Assembly: GCA_023548195.1 (NCBI GenBank)
Contig: JAJHZJ010000311.1
Coordinates: 2,557,836 to 2,621,835, forward strand
Direction: 5' to 3'
DNA: 64,000 bases
DNA from: Bettongia penicillata ogilbyi
Lineage: Eukaryota; Chordata; Mammalia; Diprotodontia; Potoroidae
Positions 1 to 14,059 of this stretch are shown here, one piece after another. Both the position numbers and the translations under genes were made by a program. Under the pieces are notes generated by a model. It was not told the origin of the DNA, did not search any database, and saw nothing but the letters and a program-made list of their open reading frames with translations. Numbering within the stretch: position 1 is the stretch's first letter; the number at the start of each line of letters is the position of its first letter.

Positions 1-143
1 CAAAATTAATGCCAAGGAATTTCTAGGGGGAGGGGAAGGGGCGCAGTGACAACAAGGGCCTCTGGTAGGGGGTGGCAATAGAGCCAAGCCTCGTTGGTCA
101 GGAGCTAACATTTCCAAAAGGCAGAAGGGAGGAGGGAAAGCAT

Positions 144-290
144 TACTGTTGTTTGTCCTTCCTTCTCGAAGAGGGCCAGTGATATCACCAGGGTGATGTC
201 TTGACTTGTTCATGAACTGGCTTTAAGTAAGGCAGAGCTTCTCAAAGTCACTGGCCTCACTGTCTCCTTCACAATCACTGAAGTGTAACA
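144..290 (-). mobile_element. SINE variant-tail fragment
   Basis: Reverse copy: TGTTGTTTGTCCTTCCTTCT and AAAGTCACTGGCCTCACTG. Confidence 0.75.
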
Positions 291-3273
291 GACATGGGGG
301 ACAAGCTGTACCGAGTCACAGGGAGATGAGCTCCCCACATAGTCTCACCTCTTCTCTCCTCCCATGTTCCAGTCTTTAAAGAAGAGGTGAGTCTTCTCTT
401 TTGGTGGTAGAAACTACTGCAGGCATCTTTATTATTACTTCCATTTTACAGATGAGGAAACTGAGGCTCCAAGACATTAGGTGATTTAGCTGTAGTGCAA
501 CAACTAGTAAGTGTCAGAAGAAGGACCCTCACCGAGGTCTCTCTTGACTTTTCCTGGTCTTTCTACTGCAATATATTGTTTACCAAATCATGTTTTCTAA
601 GGCTCAGGGACAGTTAATTCGAGCAACCAGCTCCTAGAAACTGGTTACTGTGTTTCTCTGTTGTTTCTCTTACTAAAAAACTGGATGAACTTGAGTCAGA
701 TTGAGCTTCTAAACTTTGTGCCTCAGTTTCCTTTATCTGTATAAAAGAAAGAGTAATCTCTACCCCATTTTGAGTTTCTCTGAGGAAAATGGGAAGATGC
801 CTATAAAACTTGTTAAAGGTGGCCCTGATGCTAATCAAACATTTTGAAGATCTAGGGGTGTGCTGACTGATTGACTGATATGCAATCCTATAAGGCAGGG
901 GCTAATTCAGATGATGCCAGACGGCCAGTCAAGAAGCATTTATTAAGTACCTACTATGTGCCAAGCACTGAGGATACAAAGAGAGGCAAAAACAGTCCCT
1001 GACATTAAGGAGTCCACATTCTAATGCAGGAGACATGTGAATAACTAGATATATATAGGATTTAAAGAGAGCAGATTATGATACTTCAAAAGGTCTGTCA
1101 TCTAACAAGATTTCTATCTAGCAATAGAAACTTGTAGGAGACTTAGCCATATTGCTATTGTGTGTCAAGACAAGGTGAATCATAAAATATAAATATATTT
1201 TAAATATAAAACCATAAAATGGAAACCATAAAACCACGAAATATAAATAAAATCATAAAATATAAACACCAAAATAATTAAATAAATAAACCATAAAATA
1301 TAAATAAAAATAAACTATTAAAATGGAATTAATTTATCAGAATGCCAGAGGTTAGCTTAACTATAATTATTTTCAATTTGAATCATTAAAATTGACCAGA
1401 GAAAGGCTGACCCAGAAGCAACATTACAACAGCCTTCCATCAGTTCTTCGAAAGCCTTCCAGGGGACGCTCTGATCTGAACCCTGCTAGGTCTGTGTGCC
1501 CTGCTCCTTTGGTAACCTCAAGACGTTAGAAAATAGCATCAACAGCTTTTTCTCACACAGCACTTTCTCCTCCCCTTTCTTTCCTGCTACTGAATTCTCT
1601 GATCAGGCCTCATTCCCTCAGTTCTCACAGACTAAACAGCTGGGATGCTTCAGCAAACAGTTTCCAGGGCCAGGGCCAGTGTCTATGGAGAATTGGAAAA
1701 TATTTACCAATGGCTGGCTGAAATGAGTCCTTTCCACACCTCTCTTTGCATAGAGTCAACCTGATCCCCTTCTGGTAAATAAACCCTACATTTTTGTGGC
1801 CCCTTTTCCCTTTCCCCCTCCATCTTGCCCCCCACCCCCCGGATGTGGACATGGTCATAGGCATGAGCAAAGGAGAAGTTCCATAGTAGGAAATGGAAAG
1901 CAGAGGCAATATTAGCATGAGATACTTGGGCACGGTGGCTTAAGGCTGTATGTTGAGAATCAGGGAATTTAGGTCCACTGTTTCCAATTTAACTCTTCTC
2001 ATACTATTTCAGGTCTTCCTGCCTTCCAAATAACCCATATTTCTATAATACTTTGAGTTTTACAAAGCACTTTCCTCACAAACCTGTAAGTAGTGCAAAT
2101 GTTATTACCGCCATTTTTCAAGGGAATAAAATAAATCTAAGTGGAAAGAGTTAGACTTAAAAGGATTTGTAGTGAGGAGGGACCAAAGAGCCCACCTAGT
2201 TTTTGCAACTCATTTTACAGATAATAAGCATGGCACTGGAAGAATGGGGGTGTTCTCAACAGAACTAGGGGAATTAGGAGGAAGACTGGGTTTAGGGGAA
2301 AATATAACAGCAGGAAGAATAATAATAATATTTATGTAGCATTTTAAAGTTTGCAAAACACTTTACAAAAGCTGCCTCATTTGGTTCTTACTACCTATAA
2401 AATAGGTGCTATTATACCTCGATTTAACAGATAAGAAAACTGAGCCTGAGATTAAGTGATTTACCCACCCACCATTCGTATATCCTGGACTTCCTAAGTA
2501 TTTCTGCTCTCTCATCATCATACCAGTTAGCTGCCTCTGATCAAGAAACAGGCTCAGAATGGTTAAAGTATCTTTCAAAAAGTTGAACAGAGACAGACAA
2601 GGGCATGATCCAAACTCCAAACATCTGATTCCAAATCCAATGTTCTGTCCTTCAGACCTCTCTGATTCTTGACTTTACCATGCTGGAAATGAAATCCAGA
2701 TCTTCAGTATTCCAAATCTGGCACCCTTTCTATTAAACATTGTCTTTCCAAAGTGGGAGATTCCCCTCACCGCTTAAATGGAAGTCAGTGAGATAGAAGG
2801 AAAAAAGTATGTTAGGAGATATTTGGTATTCCTAGGAGTATAAGACATGGAACAGGTATGGAGGGATGGGTTGGGGAGAAAAGGGGAATTCCCCCAAAGC
2901 AATTAGGTATTTGCCTTCATAGCCTGTGGAGGAAACTACACTTTGGAAAAGAAGAAATAGTGGCGCTAATCCTTAATACTGCCCAGGGACTGAACTTTAC
3001 TAATATGGCTGGCCTATTTGATGGAGCCCATCCAATTTGGTCAACTGCCATTCTATCAGTAATTCTATTCCATCTGGGAGCCAGGAAAGACAGACCCCCC
3101 CCCTTATAGGTTTCTTGAAGATAGGGACTAGGTAAAAATCTCTTTTTTCTTCACTTTTGTTTCTCCAGTACCTAGAACAATGTCTTGCACATAATAGGAA
3201 TATAGGGACAGAATTCCTGGATGAAAAAGTTTCCGCTACTCATGCAAGTCAATGCTTTCTCTGAGTCATTGGC

Positions 3274-3510
3274 AGGAGCAGCTAGGTGGTGCAGTGAATA
3301 GAGCACTGGACCTGGAACACTCTTCATGAGTTCAAATCTAGTCTCAGATATTTCCTAGCTGAGTCACCCTGGGCAAGTCATTTAACACTGTTTGTCTCGG
3401 TTTCCTCATCTGTAAAATGAACTGGAGAAGGAAATGGCAAGTCACTCTAGTATCTTTGCCAAGGAGTCCCCAAATAGGATCAGGAAGAGTCAGACACAAC
3501 TGAATAAAAG
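3274..3510 (+). mobile_element. Marsupial tRNA-derived SINE, full length
   Basis: Head GAGCAGCTAGGTGGTGCAGT, CORE motif GAGTCACCCTGGGCAAGTCA and tail AGTCAGACACAACTGA in order. Confidence 0.9.
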
Positions 3511-3740
3511 AAAAAGCACAAAAAGGTTAAATCACAGCCAGTATGTGTTAGAGAAGTAACTTGAAACCTGATCTTCTTGATTGTGAGATCAGCTTTTCAT
3601 CTGCCATGCCACTGTTGGCTCTCAGTAAATAAGAAGCACTTTTAAATGTTTGCTGAATTTGTTTGCTGCTGTAATGATTCACACTCACATAGGACTTTTA
3701 GGTTTACAAAGCACTTTCCCCTCGATAGGTACAGGTATTA

Positions 3741-3992
3741 TGAAGCAGGTAGGAGGTACAGTGAGTAAACACTGGGACTGGGCAAGAAACACTTGAGTTC
3801 AAATCCAGCCTTAGATATGTGCTACTTGTATGACCTTGGACAAGTCACTTAGTCTCTGTCTGTTTCAGGTTCCTCATTTATGAAATGGGGACCATAATAG
3901 CACCTACCTCCCAGGGTTGTAGTGAGGATAAAATGAGATAAGATTTGTAAAGTACTTTGCAAGTTTGAAGGTATTAAATACTAGCTATTATT
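3741..3992 (+). mobile_element. Marsupial CORE-SINE, MIR-like tail
   Basis: SINE head followed by a tail with AGGGTTGTAGTGAGGAT and AGTACTTTGCAAGTTTG. Confidence 0.8.
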
Positions 3993-6900
3993 CCTGTTAT
4001 TATTATTTCCATCTTATACTCCATTAAGAAGTTATAGACTTATCCAGGGTCACAGAGCTAGAAAGTGTCACCTGATATTTTATCAAATTTTTTCAAATTT
4101 TGATATCAAATTTTATCAAAAGGCCTTTGTTCCTGAATGAGGTGATAAATGATGGGCATGAGAGAGTTAGGTTGTCTTAAGCCTAAATCTAAGTTCTTTT
4201 TGATCAAACTTTCCCTTCTGTGAACTTTACAGCAAAGGAATCAGACACACAGCCTATAAATCCAGAGTGGGGCCTGACTTGAACTAAAATGTAGTTGGGA
4301 AATATTTAACAAAATAAATAAAGATACAGTAAAACAGATAATATCACACTTTAAAAATAAGTCGATATGCCCAGCAGGGATCTTTATTTTTCTTTAAATG
4401 ACCTCTTTTTCATTTGGGTCTGACATCATTGCTTTATCACAAAGTAGCTTAAGAGTGTTCAGAGTATCAGGGAGCACTGAGTACAGGATTTACCTCTACT
4501 TCCTCCCTACTCTGGGAAAAATACAAAGAAGTCAATGTTTCCCCATGGCCACAGGGTATTTTTTTGTCTCTTGCAGAGTTCCTTTTCCTGCCCTATAGCC
4601 TAGGAATCCCAGCTCAAGGCACTGCTGGTCCTACTGAGGGTGGTGGTGGTGGTAGCACCAAATGCTCATTCAGATGATTGGTTCTTAGCTCAGACTTCAT
4701 AGAACCTCAGCTTCCTCTCAGGCCCATTTGACAGGTCTTTCATTAGGAAGTCTTCAGTTGTGTTTTGTCATGGTGGCTATATTTTGTCTTGAACCATTTT
4801 AATCACTTATGTTAGAAATGCTTTCTTGGCATGAAGGCTCAGATCCTCAGAAGTAAGTCTCAGACCTCTCCAACACCTGTAGAGTGCCTGTCCCCACCAC
4901 CTCAACCAGGAATCCTCTTTTGGAAGACTTCACTATAATGTCTAATGCTCTCCAGAAATCACTCACTGCCCTGGGCAACTGATTGTTTCGAGTAGTTGTT
5001 TCTAAGACTGGACTTATCAGTTACCATGTTTGGACAAAAAATCATATCCAAGATTCCAGTGACTGAAGCCATATACTTACTGTGCCTCAATCCCACACCA
5101 GAAAACTTGAGCTATTATACTGAATAGACCCTATTCGAGGATTATGCTTTCTCTGAGAAAGTCAGATTAAAATTTTTTAAAAGTAGGAATATAGGTGTAC
5201 ACTCCCACCCACTCTGAGGGAAATTCAGGAATTCTGAGGGAAAAATTCAATTTATTAAGTAGATAAATTAAGAATACAAATTCATTATTTATTTTACATT
5301 AGCATTCACTACAGAATTCCTTTAATTATCAAGTTCCCTTGGTGCTTTGAAAATATGTTCTCACAAAAATTTGGTTTCCACACAACTTTTCAGGAATACC
5401 TATTATATAAAGTGAATTATGTTTTCAGTTGTCTAGAAACACACCATTTCAGTAAATTCCTCTGTTGTTCTATTAATAGACTATTAGGAATAGATATTTG
5501 GGCACAAGCTGGCATGGGTAAGCATCATTTCAGGGAAGATCATAGCATACCAAGCTAGAAAAGGCATCAGATCTGAGTCATCTACTCTAGTCCCCTCATT
5601 TTACAGATGAGGGAATTGAGGTCCCAGAGAGATGAGGTAACTTGTCCAAGGTCATGTGGGTAGTGAATAGCAAAGTTGGGATCTCCTTTCAGGTCCTGGG
5701 ACTCCAAACTTGGCACTTCTTCTGCTAGAGCGCGCAGGTCCAGGACTGTGACCCCACTTAGCAGGAGAAGGTTCAGTGGTATGACTTGAGAATCTGAAAA
5801 GAGCCCATGTCCTCAATCCAGTAGCAAAGAAGAAAGAACAAACTGGACACAGGCCAGTGTGAACTGGCAATTGGCATGTAGGAGGGAAAGTTGGAAAGGG
5901 CACCAGGGAGAGTGAGGAAAAACAAAGCAGGATATGAATGAAAGTCCCCCAGGGTAGGGATCAGAAGCAAACTGGACATTGACAGCTCCTTGGAGGTGAA
6001 AGGAGTATGGCGTATGGTTCCAGCCCAGGTGACAGAGACAAGATGTTGAAATCAGAACCAAGGGGTCTATTGGAATACTAAGAAAGGGGTGACGGTAGAA
6101 CAATATGAAATGGGATGGGAACTAATATCAAGAGAAGGAGAATGTTTGTGGAATTTCAATTGACAGGCAGCATAGACTCCTGATTGGAATACAGATGGGA
6201 AAGGGACAATTCATAATGGCTGGCTCAATAGAGCTGGTTGAGATTTTCAAAGCATTTTCTACATATTATTTCATTTGATGTTCATATCAATAGGGAAGAG
6301 GGGCTGGTTAGAGAAAATAGGCAAGTTCCAAAGGTAGACTCCAAGGTCCCTTTGGGGCCAGGAGAGGGAGAGAAATCTGAAGGAAAAATTGTAATGGTAA
6401 ATGCTGGGGAGGAGTTAATCTGTTCAATGTTGAAATTACTTCCATAGACATTTCTGATGGAGAACAGAGGGAGCTCTGTGTACCCTTGCTCTTCCCTTCC
6501 CCTTCCCTCTCTCCACCCTTCACTATTCACACATACACACCCAAACATCTAGACTCCTTATCTCAGGCATCTGCCCCAGGGAGACTGGTTTGATGCTTTG
6601 TCCTGGGGCCAGAAGCACCCAAATGCTTCTCAACTGTACTCAAATCATTCAGCGTTTATTAACCCAATGTCAGACACTATACTGTGCTAGGCTCTGGGGA
6701 TACAAAAATGAAAGCCCATGCCTTCAAAGAGTTTTTATTCTATAAGAGGAGGAAACATATTCATGCATAAATTTATACACCTATACAAATTAAATGCAAA
6801 GGTGGGAGAAAGGAGGAAACTAGCAACTGAGGTCAAAATCTTCATGTAGGACACAAATTCCTGAACCTGTCCCCAATCTAAAGATGCTCCACCAGCCCCA

Positions 6901-8179
6901 GCTGAAAGAGGAGGATTATCCCTTGGAAAACCTCTCATTTGGGGGTTGAATCAAATTGCCATTCAAAGATACAATCAGCAAGGAATACAAGTGTATCTCC
7001 ACCCTGAAAGAATTGGGGGAAGGCTCAAGCCTTGCAGGTGACTCTGGAAATAACCAAATTTTTTTCATCTCAGAAAGATGGGGGAAGGGCTCCATTTGCT
7101 ATTTTCTTTCAAGTTAAGTCTCCATGATCTCCCCACCCTCACACCTGGTCCTAGAGGAAAATTCTATCTTTAGCCTAGGCTTGGAAACTCCCATTGCCTG
7201 GGGAACTTGGAGGGGCAGAAGCAGAAGTGTTTCTGGAACCAGGCTGGGTTTGGCCAATAGTCTTGGGATCAGGGTAATGAGTGGAATCAATCCATAGGAG
7301 TTATCTGTTGTACCAGGGACATATCTCATGAACAGCCAGGTTATCTCTTTCTCTTTCTCTCTGTATATCTGTCTCTTTCTCACTCCTCCTGCTTGCCCCT
7401 TCATTGCTCAGATCTGGGAGGGGTCCCCCCACCCCCAACACTGTAGCTACTGCTCTAGCCACAAACAGGAAGCCGCAGAAGTAGCACCTGAGCCTCAGGC
7501 CAAGAGGTTGGACCCAACTGGCAGGGGAAGGGCCCAGACTCCCACTTCTTCGCATGCAATCACATTTACCAACAAAGTGCTTTCCCATGAAGCTAATGGT
7601 GGAGTTTAGGGAAGGAACATAGGTGTACTAAAAGGACATCAAGGAAAGAGAAACTTTTTATGAATCCTCAGTTTTTTGAAAACGACAAAACAGAACAGGG
7701 TAGGATGGTAAGATTGAGGGCTGAGAGATCATCTATCTAGCCCCCAGTCACCTAATTTTACAGAGGAAGAAACTGAGGCCCAGAGAAATGAAATATTTAT
7801 CCCAGATCACAGAGATTGTAAGTCACAGATGTTTTTTGACTACAAATCTAAGGCACTTTCCATTTCCCTAAAGAACTCTTAAAGGAATAATGTGATGATA
7901 TTGTAAGAGATCTTGATGGAAGAGGTGGGAGGTTGGGGTATCATCTAATCCATCCTGTAACTAAACAGGAATTGGTTATGTGCCCTCACTGGTGGTCACT
8001 TCTTCAAGATCTACACTTGAAGAATACAGATAGAAACAGGGGAGAGCTACCAACAAACCACTTCATCAAGCTAGAAAAAATATTAACTGAATTATCTAGA
8101 GAAATAAATAATCTTGAATGTCAAAGGAAATACTTTTTAAAATTAGGGATAAAGGGAGAACAATACATCTAGACCTCAA

Positions 8180-9875
8180 ACTATAAAACATATACATATA
8201 TATCAGTAATCATCAAAACTCTGGTACTGGGTTAAAAATATAAAAATGGCTCAATGAAGCAGACCAGACAAGAATCAGAAATAAATAGATTTGATAACAT
8301 AATATTTAATATACCCAAAAGCATAAATTAGGTAAGAATTCTCTATTGATAAGAATTCAAGAAAAACTGGTGAGTAGTCTAGTGGAAAGTAATTTTAGAC
8401 TAGAGACTAAAAAACCTTTTTTTTGTCATAGATTCTTTGGGCAGCCTGGTAAAGACTAAAGACCCCTCCTCAGAATGGGGTTTCTAAATGCATAAAGGAA
8501 TATTATATATTTGAAATAGTGTATATTTGTTGTATATTTGAAAGGAATAGCAAGTTGTGCATAGTAGGTTTACAGTTTCATGCACAATCATCTTTTTAAT
8601 TGTATTGTTATAGAAATGCTTGTTTTATTCCATAAACTAAAAATAAAATAATTACTGAATTAAAAGATGGATAGATTTTTGGAAATAAAGTAAAACACAT
8701 AAGACTACAAAGAAAACCTATTCTACTGAAGTACAGTTATTTTTAAAAAAGTTTCCACATCCTAAGTAAAAAAAAAAACAAACCACTGGTTAAACCAACG
8801 TTTTGTACCATATACCACAACAAACACAAAATGGATATTAATTAATAAAAGTCATACCATAAAAAGATTAGAAGAGAGCCAAGTGCGTTTCACAGTTACA
8901 ATGAAGTGAATTCTTAATCCAACAAAGAATAGAGGCAATTACAAAAGATAAAATAGATCATTTTGATTATATGGAATTGGAAAGATTTTTGAATGAACAT
9001 AATTATTCCAACTGGGATAAGAAGAGAAGTGGTTGAAGGGGAAAAAAATTTTAGTATCAAATAACTCTGAGAAAAGTTTAAGACATAAATAGGCAACAAA
9101 AAGAAATATATAAGACCAAAAGCAGTTCCCCAAGAGTTAAGTGATTAAAGGATGTAAAAAAGCCCTTAAAAGAAAAGTTGCAAATTATGATCCACTGCAT
9201 GAAAGCTTTCTCTGAATCAAGGATAAGGGAAATGTAAATGTAAATCCAAATAACTCAGAGGTATTCCCTCACACCCAACAAATTGGCAAAGATGACAAAA
9301 GGTGGCAATAGTCAATATTGGACAACTTGTGGAAAGATAGGCACTCTTTGTGGAGCTCTGAGTGATCCATCCATTTTGAAAAGAATTTGGAACTATGGGA
9401 AAGAGGATAGGACAATGACTAAAATATCTCTTTGTACCTTTTTACCTAGAAATTCCACTGCGAGGTAGATGTACCCCCAAGAAAGTCAATGACAAAAAAG
9501 AAAGTCTCTATATACACCCAAATATTTATGGTGGTGCTTTTTGCACTAGCAAAAAACTGAAAGCAAAAGTAGGTTTCCATTGACTGGGGAATGGCTACAA
9601 CAGGTGTAGTGCATAAATATGATAGACTATTACTATGCTGTTAAAAAATGAATATGGAGAAACATGGAAAAGCATATAAACTGATACCAAGTGATATAAG
9701 CAGCAGGCAAACAATAAACAATTATTACAACAATGCCAATTTAAAAATCAACAAAATATTTGAAATGGAATGCTGTAAAATTATAATGACCAATCTTGGT
9801 TAAAAGAAATCATATGAGAAGTCATCTCATTCCCTTCTTTCCAGAAGTAGAGATTATGGGTCTGGAACATGAAGA
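8180..9875 (+). mobile_element. Old L1 ORF2 3' portion, interrupted
   Basis: Decayed L1 sequence: the start resembles ORF2 near its C-terminal third and the 3' part (9260-9780) parallels the Ile-Pro-Leu-Gly region and tail of marsupial L1. Between about 8400 and 8790 it is interrupted by another repeat. Stops are frequent. Confidence 0.7.
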
Positions 9876-10061
9876 GAATGTCATCACCCCCCTTTTTTTT
9901 ATGTGTCAGTTTTTCCAAAGAAGTTTCATTTCAGTCTCTCTGTCTCTGTCTGTCTGTCTGTCTCTGATAAACTAAGGGTGGCTGTCTGGGAGAGTACTCT
10001 GCTGGGCAAATAAATGGTGTAAAAATAAAACATCAATCAAATTATTTTAAAAAGAAATAGT

Positions 10062-10221
10062 GAGAAGGGGCAGCTAGGTGCAAAGTAGATAAGAGCACCC
10101 ACCCTGGAGTCAGGGGGACCTGAGTTCAAATGTGACCTCAGACACTTACTAGGTGTGTGACCCTGAGCAAGTGATTTAACCCCAATTGCTCCCCCCACCT
10201 CCTCACCGAGGAAAAAAAAAG
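10062..10221 (+). mobile_element. Marsupial tRNA-derived SINE with perfect 12-bp target duplication
   Basis: A GGGGCAGCTAGGTG head to an A-rich tail, flanked by AAAAGAAATAGT at 10050-10061 and 10222-10233. The intact duplication suggests a relatively young insertion. Confidence 0.92.
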
Positions 10222-10335
10222 AAAAGAAATAGTAGGGAGAAAGTCTGGTTCTCATTTTACCTGAAGAACATTCAGTTAAAATAAAGAGGGAACCTCAGGG
10301 AGAGGAGGCATCACTATCTAACAACCCCTTCTTCT

Positions 10336-10570
10336 TCCTCAAATGATGTCTTTCAAAATTCCAATCAAAAGCCGTCACCTCCAGGAAATCTTCCCTGACT
10401 ACATCCCAACTAGTTTAGGTCTCTCAGATCATTCTGTGACTCCTCAATGTATGCAGTTAATACCAGTGATAGTAACAATCTTGTACTTATTTGTCTATCT
10501 CTTGAACTGTGTTCTTTTACTTGCTTTATGTATTTTGTGCCTTTCTCCCTTACTAGATTTGAAAGAGCGG
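10336..10570 (-). mobile_element. L2 LINE 3' part, antisense
   Basis: GTCACCTCCAGGAAATCTTCCCTGACTAC-type sequence, followed by the AACTGTGTTCTTTTACTTGC region, is reverse L2. Confidence 0.6.
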
Positions 10571-10589
10571 GCATATTTTGTGTCATTTC

Positions 10590-10830
10590 TTCATGTAGTG
10601 GGAACAGGCCTGCGTTTAGAGTCAGAAGAGGTGTGGATTCAGATTCTACCTTCCAAATTTGCTTCCTGTGTGACCACAGGTAACTCACTTAAACTCCATG
10701 AGTCTCAATTTTCTTATTTATAAAATAGGGTTAATGATACCTATAGTACGTGTATGTTATAGGATTGTTGCATAGATCAAATTAGATAATGCATATAAAA
10801 TGCCTGGCAAATCCCCAAGCTCTTCATAAG
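10590..10830 (+). mobile_element. MIR/CORE-SINE remnant
   Basis: Plus MIR with TTCCTGTGTGACCACAGGTA and TATAAAATAGGGTTAATGA. Similar plus-strand remnants lie at 15853-16025, 18440-18610, 18870-19290, 27990-28200, 28270-28440, 29225-29470, 42000-42200, 47500-47690, 47865-48030, 52130-52280, 52830-52970, 53830-53990, 57660-57880 and 60360-60540. Confidence 0.65.
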
Positions 10831-13119
10831 TGTGAGCTCTACTACAGAAGAGTGATTAGTTTTCATGATGTCTAGGAAAGGGCTGAGTTTCTGGGATAGA
10901 ACTCAGAGATCATCTCATCCAAATCCCTAATTTTGTATATTCAGACTTCTCTAAGATCACACAGGTAGTAAACAGAAGGACCAGGATTTGAACCTAGATC
11001 ATCAGAATTTAGGTTCAATGCTCTTTCCATTGCATCACACTATTGTTGGTGATTAATTCTTCCTGCTTCCAAGAACAGGATTGAAGTACAGCTGGACTCA
11101 AAGTGTTCCCAACTAGAAGTAGATGGAAAGCACCTTGAGGGAACACAAACCCCTTGGAATCTTTAATTCCCATTTTTTGATGTCTTCATGTTTTTCCAAA
11201 GGAAAAATTTCCCTGTTTCTCACTCACTTTTCATCCCTTTTCAGTCTGACTAACCCTGACTCCCCACCACAGCTCTAATTGGAATTGCTCTCTCCTCAGC
11301 TATTATATTATTTGCCCTTTCTTAATTCTTCCAAAACATAAGCCTTCTCCTCTGCACTCTTAACTTCATCACCACCACCCCCAACAATGATCCTCAGTCC
11401 CATTACCCACAGGAGAATCTTAGCTTTTTTCTACCTGAGTTGTTCTTGTAGGGGAAAGGGAATGTTTTCTGAGACTGTGAATAGGATTGTGCGATCATAG
11501 ATTCTTAGAGGTGGAAGGGACCTTAGAGACAGATCATCTAGTCCAAGGCCCTCATTTTACAAACTGAAGTCCAGAGACAATGAGTGACTTTTCTCAGACA
11601 GCAAGAAGCAGATAGCAGAACTTAGATTTTAATCTAGACTCCAAATCTATTGCTTTTTGTACTGCACTGTACTGGGACCTGGGATGGATTTGCCTTCCTG
11701 ACTTGAGTCCTTTACCATCTCAATAGCTTGATGACTTCCAATTCCCCAGGGGACTAGTCAAATTTGTACATAGACATTCTTCACCACTGAAGGGGATTCC
11801 CTCATCGTGGATCTACTAGGGCTGAGAATACTTTCCATTGGTATGATTTTGATGATTTTCTGAAACTTCCACTTTTACACTATAGTCTGAGAGTTCTATG
11901 GCAAATAGTTAGAAGACTTCTTGACAATTGTTCAACCCCATCCAAGAAAGCCACATATACAAATCTACTCCATTTGAAGGCTGTCAAAATGACAGAAACA
12001 GAGTAGCATTAGACTAATGTCAACTGGTATAACTGCACTAGGTATAGCCCAGGTTGAGGCTCAAAGGGAACTGGAGAGCCTTCAGGGGTTCTTACGGTTC
12101 TGTGCCTCAGAGATAGATCATTTTGTTCTCAGGGACTTCCTAGCTTTGGCCAATCAAGAGGACACACAATTTGCCAATTAATCAGTCAATCAACTTTTAT
12201 TAAAGGCTAATGCCAGGCACTGCGTTAAGCACGAAGAACCAAAGAAGAGCTGAGGTTTTAGAAGTCCTGCTGAATATGAGTCATAAAATCTAAAGACTTT
12301 GCAAAACTTTTATTATTATTATTAAACAATCATAAAATGCCAGAATTGGCAGTGACATTAGAGATCTAGTCCACCCCCCCTCCCCTACTTGACAGATGAA
12401 GAGAATGACTCATGATAGGTCACAGATCTCTTGTGTAACAGATCTAGGGCTAGGCATCAAGTGCTCCTTGCTCTCAGCCTGGTACTCTTTCCACATTAAT
12501 ATGCTTTGTCTTACCAGGACCCCATGGCACTTGTTATCAGTGAATCTTCATTCACCTTCCCAGTGACCTCACCAGGTCAGAGCATCATAATAGACTCATG
12601 GACTTAGAGATGGAAGAAATCCAAAGGATCCTCTAGTCCTCTAATCTTGCATTTTACAGAGGAGAAAATTGAGGTCCAGAGAAGTAATAGTATCACAGAT
12701 CTATTCTATTATCACAGTAGTTCATGCCCCGCCCCCCTATTTTATAGGTGAGGAAACTGAGGTCAAGGAGACTACGTGACTTGCCCAAAGTCACACAGGT
12801 AATGAGTGACAGAGCTGGGATTCAAACCCAGAGCCCTGGATTCCAAATCTAGCAGTCTATGCAATACTTCTCAAGTCGTCAGTAGAAAGTGAAACTGTTA
12901 TAGGGAGAATCGGATGAGTCTAATAGAATTTAATTTCCTAGCCCTTGAAGGCCTCCTGTCTTGTCCCTGTTCCTAAATAATAATCCCTCTGCATCAGAGA
13001 AAACTTCAGATCACAAGAAAGATATTCCTGTTGTGTGTCATTCCCCCCATCCCCCACTCTTTTTGTGTCAGAGGTCTTTTTGGAAGACAGCTGAGACTCT
13101 TTTCCCTAGGGGAGCCGGA

Positions 13120-13685
13120 GGAATTCCCACCCATCCTTTAAAGACCAACTCAAATGCTACCTCCTCTTGAAGATTTCTGTTATTGAGTGGCTCATTCAGT
13201 AATGACCTTCATCCTCAGACCTTGCCTAACACTCTAGCATATGCCTGAGTAATAGCCAGAATTTATACAACACTTTAAGATTTGCAAAATACTTTACAAA
13301 TATTTTATTTTGTCCTAACAACAACCCTGGGAAGTAGAGATTATTATTATCATCCCCATTGTACACATGGGGAAAGTGAGGCAGACAGTTGGGGTGGGGT
13401 TAGTGACTTTACCAGGGTCACATAGTTAGTTAGTGTATCTGATGCCTGAATTGAACTAAGCTTTTCCTGGTTCCAAGTCTAATCTGTTATCCATTGTGCC
13501 ACCTAGCTGCTTCAATTCGTTAATAAATCATTGATTGAGTATTGTTATTTGTGATTGTGTCCTATCCCCCTACCAGACAGTAAGTTCCTTGAGGTCAGCA
13601 GCTGTCTCTTTATCTAAACTTTGTATCTCCTCCAGTCTCTAACACAGTATTCTGCACACAGAGTTTAATAAATATGGATTCAATT
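13120..13685 (-). mobile_element. L2 LINE 3' end, antisense, split by a MIR-type SINE
   Basis: L2 pieces at 13120-13257 (CAACTCAAATGCTACCTCCT) and 13530-13685 (TAAGTTCCTTGAGGTCAGC) flank a CORE-SINE at 13258-13512 that ends CCACCTAGCTGC. Confidence 0.65.
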
Positions 13686-13741
13686 TAAGTTGACAAGTAG
13701 CCTAGTATCCTGGTTGGAAAAGGGAATGGGAAGGTAAGATA

Positions 13742-14038
13742 TTAATAATAACTGACATTTATATGTGTCTCAAAAGTCTCAGATTTTGGGACACCTTGTA
13801 TATGACTTGAAGGTGTTTGCTCTTGAAGCTCTTTATGTACATTGTTTCATTGGATGTTTGAAACAACTTTGTCAGATAGGTACTATATAGATAGTTATTC
13901 TCATTTCACAGAAAACCAAAACTCATAGAGACTGAATGACTTGCCCATGGTCTCATAGCTACAAAATATCTGAAGCAGAATTTAAACCGAGGCTTTTCTT
14001 GTTTCAAAGTCCAGTCCTCTTCCCACTGTGACATGTTG
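13742..14038 (-). mobile_element. MIR/CORE-SINE remnant
   Basis: Reverse MIR-like sequence with GACTTGCCCATGGTCTCATA. Similar minus-strand remnants of 100-250 bp lie at 2320-2560, 5540-5760, 7690-7865, 10880-11045, 11495-11670, 12595-12880, 30715-30920, 31760-31960, 33420-33600, 34150-34310, 43250-43440, 60590-60765 and 61830-61990. Confidence 0.65.
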
Positions 14039-14059
14039 CTTCTCTGGGATGAAAGTCAT

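Noticed and set aside
7114..7404. 96-codon minus-strand frame with a leucine/proline-rich stretch, considered as POU2F3 glutamine/leucine-rich exon
   Set aside because: The residues do not follow POU2F3 order in any frame and there are no matching splice sites.
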